NCBI GenBank assembly: GCA_018813625.1
Contig: JAHJBA010000038.1
Span: 1 to 21,340, forward strand
Source: Patescibacteria group bacterium
GTDB taxonomy: Bacteria; Patescibacteriota; Minisyncoccia; Phycocordibacterales; UBA9973
DNA: 21,340 bases
Reading direction: 5' to 3'
The notes under the pieces: model-generated
Databases searched by the model: none
The model's input: only the letters and a program-made list of their open reading frames with translations
What the model was told of the DNA's origin: nothing
Made by a program: the position numbers and the translations under genes
Shown: in pieces, positions 1-7,400 of the stretch
Layout of the letters: the number at the start of each line of letters is the position of its first letter
How positions within the stretch are numbered: position 1 is the first letter of the stretch

Positions 1-299
1 CAGCAGGAAAAGTTGATGCTGGAGAATCTCTTTTAGAAGCCATGACGAGAGAGATTCAAGAAGAAACTGGATTAGTATTGCCTTCTTCGCAACTTTCTTA
101 TTTTGGAAAAGTTTTTGTAAAATATCCTAAATATGATTTTGTTTATCATATTTATCATACAAAATTAGATCAAAAACAGAAAGTTGCTATTAACCACAAA
201 GAGCATAAAGATTTTAGATGGATTTCTCCAGAAAACGCTTTGAATATACCTTTAATTCAAGATTTGGATGCTTGTATAAAATTATTCTATGAATTATGA
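1..299 (+). CDS. NUDIX hydrolase, 5'-truncated by the window edge (first cassette)
   Basis: The reading frame is open from base 3 and runs to a TGA at 297-299. The frame starting at base 6 reads G-K-V-D-A-G-E, then seven residues, then R-E-I-Q-E-E-T-G-L. This is the complete Nudix box (Gx5Ex7REUxEExGU), so the ATG at 42 lies inside the box and is not the start; the true start is left of the window. NUDIX enzymes hydrolyse nucleoside diphosphates linked to another group, often damaged nucleotides or NDP-sugars; the substrate here cannot be read from the fragment. About 98 residues are visible, including the C-terminal half with the Trp-Ile-Ser segment usual after the fold's last strand. An attC-like site follows downstream, so I read it as cassette cargo. 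The family call is firm; the specificity is unknown. Confidence 0.9.
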   Translation, partial: AGKVDAGESLLEAMTREIQEETGLVLPSSQLSYFGKVFVKYPKYDFVYHIYHTKLDQKQKVAINHKEHKDFRWISPENALNIPLIQDLDACIKLFYEL

Positions 300-316
300 C
301 GGACTGGCTCGTAACT

Positions 317-353
317 CTGAAATTTTCCTTCGGAACGTTGCACTAAATTTCAG
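317..353. repeat. Inverted repeat between the NUDIX gene and the first attC site
   Basis: CTGAAATTT at 317-325 is perfectly complementary to AAATTTCAG at 345-353 with a 19-nt loop. It lies in the 65-nt gap (300-364) between the NUDIX stop and the attC-like site. An AAC at 313-315, in CTCGTAAC, could be an older or alternative R'' box. The element may be an outer arm of a longer attC (about 309-458) or the remnant of a damaged attC. Confidence 0.5.
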
Positions 354-364
354 CCCTACAGGGA

Positions 365-458
365 ATATAACAAGGGATATGAGGTTACGAAGTCTTGCAG
401 ACTTCTCCACCCAAATTGCTCCCGTTGGTCGCAACTTCTCATATCCCCGATGTTATAC
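365..458 (+). other. attC-like recombination site 1 (94 bp)
   Basis: The site starts with an R''-like box ATATAAC (365-371) and ends with an R'-like box GTTATAC (452-458). Between them the arms are complementary: GGGATATGAG (373-382) pairs with CTTCTCATATCCCC (436-449) and AACAAGGG faces CCCCGATGTT. A further perfect hairpin, GAAGTCT/AGACTTC, lies near the tip (389-405). This is the R''-L''-variable tip-L'-R' layout of integron attC sites. By known integron biology the crossover would fall between G and TT of the R' box, on the folded bottom strand. Orientation matches the flanking genes, which read toward R'. No covariance-model search was run. Confidence 0.75.
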
Positions 459-511
459 GAAATTGCAAACCAGCCAAAAGAATTATAAAATCCGCCTCTT
501 AACTAATTATT

Positions 512-820
512 ATGAAATACAATAAACTTATCAGAGATAAAATCCCTGAAATAATCAGAAGTAAGGGAGCAGTTCCAATTACACATATTGCATCTGATGA
601 AGAATATCAGCAAAAACTAAAAGCTAAACTTCAAGAAGAAGTTGATGAATTTTTAGAAGATAATAATGAAGAAGAACTTGCTGATATTCTTGAAGTGATT
701 TATGCATTATGTGATTTATATAATTTTGATAAAGATAAATTGGAACAGCTCCGAAAAGATAAGGCTGAAAAACGAGGCGGATTTAAAGATAAAATAATTC
801 TTGATGAAACTAAAGAGTAG
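512..820 (+). CDS. MazG-like / phosphoribosyl-ATP pyrophosphohydrolase-fold nucleotide pyrophosphohydrolase (cassette cargo)
   Basis: 102 residues, all-alpha NTP pyrophosphatase superfamily. The N-terminus has the Tyr-Asn-Lys-Leu-x-Arg-Asp-Lys-Ile-Pro signature common in small single-domain members. The Mg-binding motifs are visible: E42-E43-x-x-E46, then E55-x-x-D58. This fold hydrolyses NTPs or dNTPs to the monophosphate and pyrophosphate, commonly non-canonical nucleotides; the substrate is not determinable here. The gene sits alone between two attC-like sites (ending at 458 and starting at 827) in the usual cassette orientation. Its TAG stop (818-820) shares its last base with the 11-bp arm at 820-830 that leads into the next site. 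No Shine-Dalgarno motif is seen before the ATG. The length is normal for the small family. Confidence 0.88.
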   Translation: MKYNKLIRDKIPEIIRSKGAVPITHIASDEEYQQKLKAKLQEEVDEFLEDNNEEELADILEVIYALCDLYNFDKDKLEQLRKDKAEKRGGFKDKIILDETKE

Positions 821-826
821 GCTGGT

Positions 827-885
827 TTGCAACTCAAGGGGACGCTGCGCTTTCGTCGCTATCGCTCCTCAGCCCGATGTTATAT
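827..885 (+). other. attC-like recombination site 2 (59 bp)
   Basis: R''-like box TTGCAAC at 827-833 and R'-like box GTTATAT at 879-885, with AAC-TCAA-GGG (831-840) facing CCC-GAT-GTT (873-881). The internal sequence from AAGGGGACG onward is GC-rich, unlike the AT-rich flanks. At 59 bp it matches the short classical attC length (the historical '59-base element'). The 11 bases before its AAC (820-830) are the exact reverse complement of 465-475 at the start of the same cassette, as expected if the two ends join when the cassette circularises. Confidence 0.75.
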
Positions 886-930
886 GAAATTCGGCTTTTA
901 ACTTTTAAAATAATAATTTAAAATAACATT

Positions 931-1092
931 ATGAACAAAACAACAAAAATCTCATTAGTTGTTATTGCTGGTTTATTAGTATTCAATGGATTAATAAACA
1001 TTTCTGACAATGGAGGAGTTTTAGCCTATGACATTGCCTCCATTTTATCTGGAATTGGATTTGTTATTGTTGGTCTATCTAAGAAAGCATAA
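931..1092 (+). CDS. 53-residue membrane protein of unknown function (cassette cargo)
   Basis: ATG at 931, TAA at 1090-1092. The protein has a short basic N-terminus (Met-Asn-Lys-Thr-Thr-Lys), a first hydrophobic segment at about residues 7-24, a short polar turn (Ser-Asp-Asn-Gly-Gly, 25-29), a second hydrophobic segment at about 35-49, and a Lys-Lys-Ala end. That predicts a two-span inner-membrane hairpin with both ends inside. I do not recognise a family. Small membrane proteins without known function are common cassette cargo. The coding frame is supported by its position between two attC-like sites and by its stop codon lying inside the arm (1090-1098) that is complementary to the cassette start at 892-900. 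No Shine-Dalgarno motif is visible. Confidence 0.7.
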   Translation: MNKTTKISLVVIAGLLVFNGLINISDNGGVLAYDIASILSGIGFVIVGLSKKA

Positions 1093-1094
1093 AA

Positions 1095-1228
1095 GCCGAA
1101 CATCGCATAGTAGCGTGTATGAGGTTCAAGAAAAAGTGCGTTAATAATTTTCAAAGGTGGTACTTTTTCTTTAACCCAAATTTTTCTCCACTTTGTTCCG
1201 AAAACTTCTCTAAATCCTGATGTTATAC
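1095..1228 (+). other. attC-like recombination site 3 (134 bp), end of the array
   Basis: R''-like GCCGAAC (1095-1101) continues as AACATC, complementary to GATGTT (1219-1224) within the R' region; the R' box is GTTATAC (1222-1228). The tip contains a long internal hairpin: GGTT plus AAGAAAAAGT (1123-1137) against ACTTTTTCTT plus AACC (1162-1176), with one mismatch. The site shares TATGAGGTT and AACTTCTC blocks with site 1, so the two are related. Its R' box ends 10 bases before the stop codon of def on the opposite strand, so the array directly abuts the housekeeping block. Confidence 0.7.
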
Positions 1229-1238
1229 GCAATTGTCT

Positions 1239-1787
1239 CTATTTATCTTTTTCAAAATATGTTTCAGGTTTTTCTTCTTGTAGTTCTTTGGCTTTATCTA
1301 TAAAAAGTGTTCCGTCCAAATGGTCCGTTTCGTGCTGAAAGATTTGAGCGAGTAATCCAGAGGCACCTCGAATAATTTTTTTACCCTTTTCATCATAGGC
1401 AGTTATGGTTGCCTTTTTTGATCTATGAACTTTTCCATAAATCCAGCGTACTGAAAGGCATCCTTCTGGCACCCACTCCTTTTCTTTTGAGAGTTTTGAA
1501 ATTTTAGGATTGATAAAAATCAAATCTTTTGGAATATCTTTTTTATTTGTTGGAAGTCCTTGTCCTCGTATAAAATCAATATCAAAAATTTTTCCAGAAA
1601 CAACAAATATTTTAAGCGGATATCCTATTTGTGGGGCTGCTAGGGCAACGCCGTCATCTTGGCTTTTCAAAGAGTCAGACATTTCTTTTATTATTTTTTG
1701 TATTTTAGGAGTTGTGATTTCCTCTAAGGGTATTTCTTTGGCTTTTTGACGGAGCACCTTATCACTTTTTTGAACAATTTTCTTCAT
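1239..1787 (-). CDS. def: Peptide deformylase
   Basis: 182 residues. It removes the formyl group from the initiator methionine of nascent proteins using a catalytic metal. All three family motifs are present: motif 1 GVALAAPQIG (46-55, first glycine position shifted as in many family members), motif 2 EGCLS (108-112, metal ligand Cys110), and motif 3 HETDH (152-156, ligands His152 and His156, catalytic Glu153). A stretch at about 66-88 is longer than in E. coli. It lies 6 bases after hisS on the same strand, so the two are co-transcribed, probably with lepB upstream. Its stop codon (1239-1241) is 10 bases from the end of the cassette array, so the array was inserted at, or grew up to, the 3' end of def. 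Confidence 0.97.
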   Translation of the reverse strand: MKKIVQKSDKVLRQKAKEIPLEEITTPKIQKIIKEMSDSLKSQDDGVALAAPQIGYPLKIFVVSGKIFDIDFIRGQGLPTNKKDIPKDLIFINPKISKLSKEKEWVPEGCLSVRWIYGKVHRSKKATITAYDEKGKKIIRGASGLLAQIFQHETDHLDGTLFIDKAKELQEEKPETYFEKDK

Positions 1788-1793
1788 TTGTTT

Positions 1794-3107
1794 CTAAATT
1801 TCTTTTAAGTATTCCAAAAGTTTACTCAGCTTTATAGTCTCTTGAGACCTGTTTGACATGTTTCTTACAATAACAGTTCCATCTAGGGCTTCTTTTTGTC
1901 CAAAGATAATGGTGTACGGTATGGCTAACTTTTCGGCAATGGCAAGTTGTGTGCCCAAGCTGTCTTTTGAAAGTGATTGGGCTATAGGAATACGTGCTTT
2001 TCTAAGTATTTCTATCACATTCAGGCTTTTTAGTTTTGCATCAGTTCCGAGCTGAATAAAATAAATTTTCGGTTTTTTAATTATTCTAGGTGAAAGTTTT
2101 TTATACCAAGGAGATGAAACTACACGATCTACTCCCATTGAAAATCCTACTGCTGGAACATCTTTTTTCCCTCCAAGTTGGCGTGCCAAATAGTCATAGC
2201 GTCCGCCACCGGCAACTTGTACAGGTGATCCACCTTCTTCTAGGCTTTCCGTATATACTTCAAAAACAGTACGGGTATAATATGAAAGTCCTCGGACAAG
2301 ATTCTTGTTTATATTATACGGGATATCCATTTCTTCTAAATATTCTAGTACTTCCTTAAAATGTTTTTTGCAGGAAGGACAAAGGAAGCTCACTGAGTCC
2401 GGTGCATTTTCATTTATTTCTTTTGTTTTCTCCTCTTTTGAATCTAAAATACGTAGGGGATTTATTTTCAATCTTTCACGATCTATGGACGGTAAGTTAT
2501 TTAAATGTTTTTTGTAATAACTAGTAAGTTCTTTTATGTATGTATTTCGACATTCTTTATCTCCGATTGAATTTATGTCAACGGAAAGATTTTCTGCCCC
2601 AGCTTCTTCTAATATATTCATACCGACTTTAATTACAAGTGCATCCATAATGCTTTTGTCGCTTCCCAGAGAATCTAGATCAAATTGCCAAAATTGCCTA
2701 TAGCGTCCCTGTTGTGGTTTGTCATGTCTAAAAGTTGGACCATATTGATAAAACATAACTGGCTGAGGCAGTGTCTGCATTCCATGTTGAATATAAGCAC
2801 GCATTAGCGACGCTGTGTGTTCTGGTCTAAGCGCAAGACGATCTCCACCTTTTGTTTTTAATGTATATATTTCTTTATCTATTATGTCTGTGCCTTGTCC
2901 TATACCAGAGGTAAAAATTTCTTCATGTTCTAGTATTGGTGTATCAATTGGTTTAAAACCATAATATACCGCTATTTCTTGGGCCTTTTCAAAAAATCCT
3001 TGAAATTTATAGTATTCCTCGTCCATAATATCCCTCATTCCTTTTGGGGATGAAAGATCCTTGATTTTATTTTTTATGTTTCCTTTTGTGTTTTTTGTTT
3101 TACTCAT
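1794..3107 (-). CDS. hisS: Histidyl-tRNA synthetase
   Basis: 437 residues, class II aminoacyl-tRNA synthetase that charges tRNA-His. The N-terminal segment S-P-K-G-M-R-D (20-26) is the usual HisRS opening. Class II motif 2 is at about 125-146 (F-R-H-D-K-P-Q-x-G-R-Y-R-Q-F). The histidine-specific motif L-V-R-G-L-x-Y-Y-T-R-T is at 270-280 and the following A-G-G-G-R-Y-D at 299-305. The C-terminal anticodon-binding domain starts near residue 345. A Cys-Pro-Ser-Cys pair (243-246) sits in the insertion domain. The first 18 residues are a lysine/asparagine-rich extension. The stop is 6 bases before def; the start is 44 bases after the lepB stop, consistent with one minus-strand operon. No strong Shine-Dalgarno motif precedes the ATG. 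Confidence 0.97.
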   Translation of the reverse strand: MSKTKNTKGNIKNKIKDLSSPKGMRDIMDEEYYKFQGFFEKAQEIAVYYGFKPIDTPILEHEEIFTSGIGQGTDIIDKEIYTLKTKGGDRLALRPEHTASLMRAYIQHGMQTLPQPVMFYQYGPTFRHDKPQQGRYRQFWQFDLDSLGSDKSIMDALVIKVGMNILEEAGAENLSVDINSIGDKECRNTYIKELTSYYKKHLNNLPSIDRERLKINPLRILDSKEEKTKEINENAPDSVSFLCPSCKKHFKEVLEYLEEMDIPYNINKNLVRGLSYYTRTVFEVYTESLEEGGSPVQVAGGGRYDYLARQLGGKKDVPAVGFSMGVDRVVSSPWYKKLSPRIIKKPKIYFIQLGTDAKLKSLNVIEILRKARIPIAQSLSKDSLGTQLAIAEKLAIPYTIIFGQKEALDGTVIVRNMSNRSQETIKLSKLLEYLKEI

Positions 3108-3151
3108 TTTTAGCTTTGCTTTTTGAGAGCACCATTAACCTATAATTTAAT

Positions 3152-3769
3152 TTACTTTAAACTACCCGGCAGAATACTTATTTTATCTATCGGTAATAGT
3201 CGCAGAAATGCTTTTCCTACTAAAAGTTTTTTTGGTACGGGACCCCAATATCTCGAATCCGAACTAGCGGATCTATTGTCACCCATTACAAAATATTCAT
3301 CACCCTTAAGTTCACAATGCATATTATTGTTTGCATTATTTTTTATATAAGACTGATCTAGGGTGAATCCATCTGGATTTTTTTCATTGATTATAGTGAC
3401 ATTACCCCCCTTTATATCAACTGTTTCATTAGGCAATCCTATTATTCTCTTGATGAAGAATTTTTTTGTGTCGTTAGGATATCTAAAAATAATAACATCA
3501 TTTCTAGCGGGATCTTTTAGTCTGTAGGATATTTCATCCACGATTAAATATTCTCCATTTTCAAAAGTAGGAACCATTGAAGAACCAGACACTATAAATG
3601 GCTGTGCTATAAATACCCTTATGGGTATAACGATAACCAATGCAAGTATGGCAAATTTAAACAACTCCCAAAAAGCCTGCCAATAGCTTTCTTTTTTTCC
3701 GAGTTTTTTTATTTCTTCTAATTCTTCTTTCGACTTATATACCTTATCTTCGTCAGTATAAATTCCCAT
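3152..3769 (-). CDS. lepB: Signal peptidase I
   Basis: 205 residues, membrane-anchored serine protease that cleaves signal peptides from exported proteins. A cytoplasmic N-terminus of about 35 residues is followed by one membrane span (about 36-55). The catalytic serine is Ser64 in G-S-S-M-V-P-T and the general base is Lys107 in F-F-I-K-R-I-I-G-L-P. The conserved G-D-N-x-x-x-S-x-D-S-R box is at 163-173. The size and single span resemble Gram-positive type enzymes rather than the large E. coli LepB. It heads the minus-strand group lepB-hisS-def. The window encodes several signal-peptide proteins (7791, 16638, 17581, 19414) that would be substrates. Confidence 0.96.
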   Translation of the reverse strand: MGIYTDEDKVYKSKEELEEIKKLGKKESYWQAFWELFKFAILALVIVIPIRVFIAQPFIVSGSSMVPTFENGEYLIVDEISYRLKDPARNDVIIFRYPNDTKKFFIKRIIGLPNETVDIKGGNVTIINEKNPDGFTLDQSYIKNNANNNMHCELKGDEYFVMGDNRSASSDSRYWGPVPKKLLVGKAFLRLLPIDKISILPGSLK

Positions 3770-3827
3770 AAATATTTTTTAGTTTTTAAATAAATCTTGC
3801 TATTTACAGTAGAGGACTTACTGCTAC

Positions 3828-3855
3828 ATTCTACCACAAAAAACTCTTGACACAA
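3828..3855 (-). promoter_or_regulatory. Candidate promoter for lepB-hisS-def
   Basis: On the minus strand a TGG-TAGAAT extended -10 (3833 down to 3828) lies 16 bases after TTGTGT (3855 down to 3850). The predicted start near 3821 would give a leader of about 50 bases to the lepB ATG. Weak consensus; the only reasonable candidate in the divergent 152-base gap. Confidence 0.35.
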
Positions 3856-3906
3856 CATGGATATATGTTTGGCAATTAAAAATTACAAATTAGGAATTAT
3901 TAATTT

Positions 3907-3915
3907 TGCTATAAT
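3907..3915 (+). promoter_or_regulatory. Extended -10 promoter of pth, apparently leaderless
   Basis: TGC followed by TATAAT (3910-3915) ends 6 bases before the pth ATG at 3922. With the usual 6-8 base spacing the transcript would begin at or next to the A of the start codon. No good -35 is present at 17 bases; the TG motif can replace it. Confidence 0.7.
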
Positions 3916-3921
3916 ACGAAC

Positions 3922-4449
3922 ATGAAGCTTGTTGTTGGCTTAGGTAACCCAGGAAAAGAATATGAAAATACCAGACATAATACAGGGCGTATTATGGTTG
4001 GATTGATTGAAAAAAAACTAGATGGCATCAAGATTAAATTCATTACACCAGAGAATTTTATGAATAATTCCGGCAAGGCAGTTGCACCTCTGGTTAAATC
4101 AAAGAAGGACCTAAAAGACCTTATTGTGATTTATGACGATATTGATTTGCCTCTTGGGAGGATGAAAATTTCTTTTAACAGATCTTCAGGAGGGCACAAT
4201 GGATTAAACTCTATTATAAAAGCCTTAAAATCCGAAGAATTTTTGAGAATAAGAATAGGAATAGCGCCTTCGACTCCTTCTGGAAAAATAAAAAAACCGA
4301 AAGGGGAGAAAGCCATACTGAATTTTTTATTAGGCGAATTTAAAAAGAACGAACTTGAAATACTTAAAAAACTTTCAAAAAAGGTTGCTGGGGCGGTGGA
4401 GATGATTTTTACTGAAAGCAAAGAAAAGGCAATGAGTTTGTATAACTAA
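3922..4449 (+). CDS. pth: Peptidyl-tRNA hydrolase, internally shortened
   Basis: 175 residues. It recycles tRNA from peptidyl-tRNA released by stalled ribosomes. Family landmarks: V-V-G-L-G-N-P-G (4-11), catalytic His19 in T-R-H-N, F-M-N-N-S-G (46-51), Asp72 in Y-D-D-I-D-L-P-x-G, and G-G-H-N-G-L (90-95). The distance from His19 to the FMN motif is 27 residues, against about 46 in E. coli Pth, so a block of roughly 19 residues (two strands and a loop in the E. coli fold) is missing while all active-site residues are kept. The start is fixed by the promoter ending 6 bases upstream. The TAA overlaps the dnaE stop on the other strand by 3 bases, so there is no separate terminator between them. 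Confidence 0.95.
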   Translation: MKLVVGLGNPGKEYENTRHNTGRIMVGLIEKKLDGIKIKFITPENFMNNSGKAVAPLVKSKKDLKDLIVIYDDIDLPLGRMKISFNRSSGGHNGLNSIIKALKSEEFLRIRIGIAPSTPSGKIKKPKGEKAILNFLLGEFKKNELEILKKLSKKVAGAVEMIFTESKEKAMSLYN

Positions 4450-7400
4450 ACTTCCTTTGCTCCTTCTATGATGATGCTTTTTTCGCCATTGCGAAGGGAA
4501 ACTTTACCGGTAACAGCAACGCATTTTTCTGGCACAAAAAGATCAACTGATGTCGTGAAAAGTTTTGGGAATACGACTGCCTCTATAGAGTCTGTTAGAT
4601 CAGCAATTTTTATGAATGCCATGCGTTCGTTATTTTTTGTAATTACTTGCCTTGAGCTTTCAATAATACCTGCAATAGTTACAGACATACCATTTCCAAA
4701 TTCTTCTTTTATCCTTTTTATATTTATTTCCCTTTTTTCCAATTTATCACGTAATCTATCAAGAGGGTGTCCTGAAATGTAAAGTCCAAGCAGTTCCTTT
4801 TCCCAAAGTAATTTTTCTGCCTGGGATGCTTCTGGTGCAGTTTTTAATTTAAAGGATGGTAGTTGAATTTCCGATATTCCTCCAAAGAGGGAAGCTTGGT
4901 TAGAAGATTGTTTAGAAGATTCACGATTATATTCGAGCATGTCCTCAAGATTGAATAGGAGTGATCCTCTCTCTCCAAGTTGATCCATACTTCCGGACTT
5001 AATCAGCGCTTCCATGGATTTTTTGTTTAGATTTTTATGTTTAATTCTATCTAGAAAGTCAGTTATCGATTTATATTTTCCATTTTTTTTGCGTTCTTCG
5101 ATTATTGCGTCGGCAATATCAGTACCAAGATTTTTTATCGTATAAAGTCCGAATCTGATTTCCTTGCTCACATCATTCTCTCTGATGACCGTAAATCCCC
5201 CATAACTTTCGTTGATATTCGGCGGAAGAACAGGAATTTTCATATTTTTGCATTCATTAATTATCACGGCTATTTTTTCCACATCGCCTGATTCTGCAGT
5301 AAGTATAGCGGTCATATATTCAATGGGATAATGTGCTTTCATATATGCTGTTTGGTAGGCGACCTTTCCATAACTTGCGGCATGGGCCTTATTAAAGCCG
5401 TAGGCCTGAAATGGTTCGAAGAGTTTCCAAAGTTTTTCAGCAAATTCCGGTGTTTGTCCATTGTTTACGATTCCTTTGGTGAATTTTTCATATTGAGCGG
5501 CCATTTCTGCAGGGATTTTTTTGCCAACGGCCTTTCGGAATTTGTCTGCTTCTTCCCAGTTATATCCTGCCATTTCAAGTGCACAGAAAAGTAAGTCATC
5601 CTGGTAGACTATCAATCCATAGGATTCCTTTAAAAAATTTTTCATCCGTGGGTCAAGATATCTTATAAGCTCAGGATTATGTTTGCGTTTTATATATTCA
5701 GGGATTATTTCCATTGGTCCAGGACGATATAATGCCACCATTGCATTTATGTCATGTATAGATGTTGGTTTAAGTTCTTTCAAGAATCTCGTCATACCTG
5801 AACCATTGAGTTGAAATAATCCTTCTGTTTGTCCACTAGCAAGGAGTTCGAAAGTTTTTTTATCGTCAAGCGGAATACGTTCAATATCTATATCTACTCC
5901 ATAAAATCTTTTTGCCAATTTTATGGCGTCTCCCAATATCGCTAAATTTCTGATTCCAAGAAAATCGAACTTCAATAAACCGGCTTCCTCGATGCTGTAC
6001 ATATCATATTGGGTAATGACTTTTCCACCCTTTGGGTCAAGCTGTACCGGGGTGTATTCGTAAAGTGGTTTTGGAGCGATGACGACTCCTGCTGCGTGTA
6101 CAGAAATATGTCTGACACATCCTTCTAACTTCTTAGCAAGATCTATTATTTCTTTTGTGTCTTTCTCTTTTTCGTACGCTTCTTTTAATTCTGGTACTAT
6201 TTCCATCGCATGATCTATTGTCATAGGCATTCCCTGTGAACCAAGTGGAATCATTTTGGAAATTCTGTCGCCGACTGCATAAGGGTAGGCAAGTGCTCTA
6301 GCTACATCTCTTACTGCTCCCCGCGCCATCATGGTTCCAAAAGTTCCAATTTGCGCCACCTTGTCTTCTCCGTATTTTCTTTTTGCATACTCGATCATTT
6401 CATCACGTCTATTATCTGCTATATCTAGGTCTATGTCTGGTGGACTTGGACGGTATGGATTAAGAAAACGCTCGAAGGGAAGTTTATACTCTATTGGATT
6501 TACCGTCGTTATCCCGATTAAATATGAAACCATGGACCCAGAAGCTGAACCTCTGGTCGTGGTTAGAATTCCGTTGCTCTTTGCAAATTTAATTAAATCG
6601 GAGGCAACTAAAAAATATTTTGAATATCCCTTGTTCTTTATAATGGTGAGCTCATATTCTATGCGATCTTCTATTTGTTTTGTTTTTTCTATTCCATGTT
6701 TTTTTAATCCTAAATAGGCAAGTTCGGTCAGTTTTGTGTCTGGGTCTGTTCCATCTTCAATTTTATAATCAGGAAATACCCACTTTCCAAGCTCAAGTTC
6801 GACATTGCACATGTCTGCAATTCTCAAAGTATTTTCAACTGCCTCGGGGATGTCCTGGAAAAGTTCAAATGCCTTTTCGGGGCTAATGAAGGAATAATCG
6901 TCCTCGCCAAAGGAAAATTTATTATCATCTCTTATGTCGGCGTTGGTTTGAATTGCGAGGAGTGTTTCATGGGCCCTACTGTCATCTTCGCAAGGGTAGT
7001 GAGAGTCGACAGTTGCCACTACTGGTATATTAAATTTCTTTGCCATTTTAATAATTCCCTTACGAACTTCTTCATCGCCTGGAACTTTTTCGTGTTTCAT
7101 TATTTCCAGAAAGTAATTTTCTTTGCCAAAAATTTCCTGATGCTCTTTTATTATTTGTTCTGCTTTTTTTTCATCCTTGTTTGCTATTGCACGAGCTAGT
7201 TCACCTGCAGGACACCCAGAGAGTGCAATGATTCCACTGGAATATTTTTGCAATATTTCCTTATCCATTCTCGGTTTATAATAAAATCCTTCCAAGTTTG
7301 AAATAGAAACAAGTCGGATCAAGTTTTTATATCCTTCTATGTTTTTTGCAAGCAGGGTCAGATGATAGCGTTTGTTGTCTATATTTGGTTCTTTGTCTAT

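Noticed and set aside
289..525. 78-codon plus-strand ORF spanning the first attC-like site
   Set aside because: It reads through the palindrome, overlaps both flanking genes and has no recognisable protein character.
1026..1232. 68-codon minus-strand ORF over the third attC-like site
   Set aside because: It lies in the attC palindrome and antisense to the 53-residue membrane protein gene; the opposite-strand reading is better supported.
3847..3852. TTGACA as -35 of pth
   Set aside because: It is 57 bases from the TATAAT used by pth, far outside the normal spacing, and has no -10 of its own.
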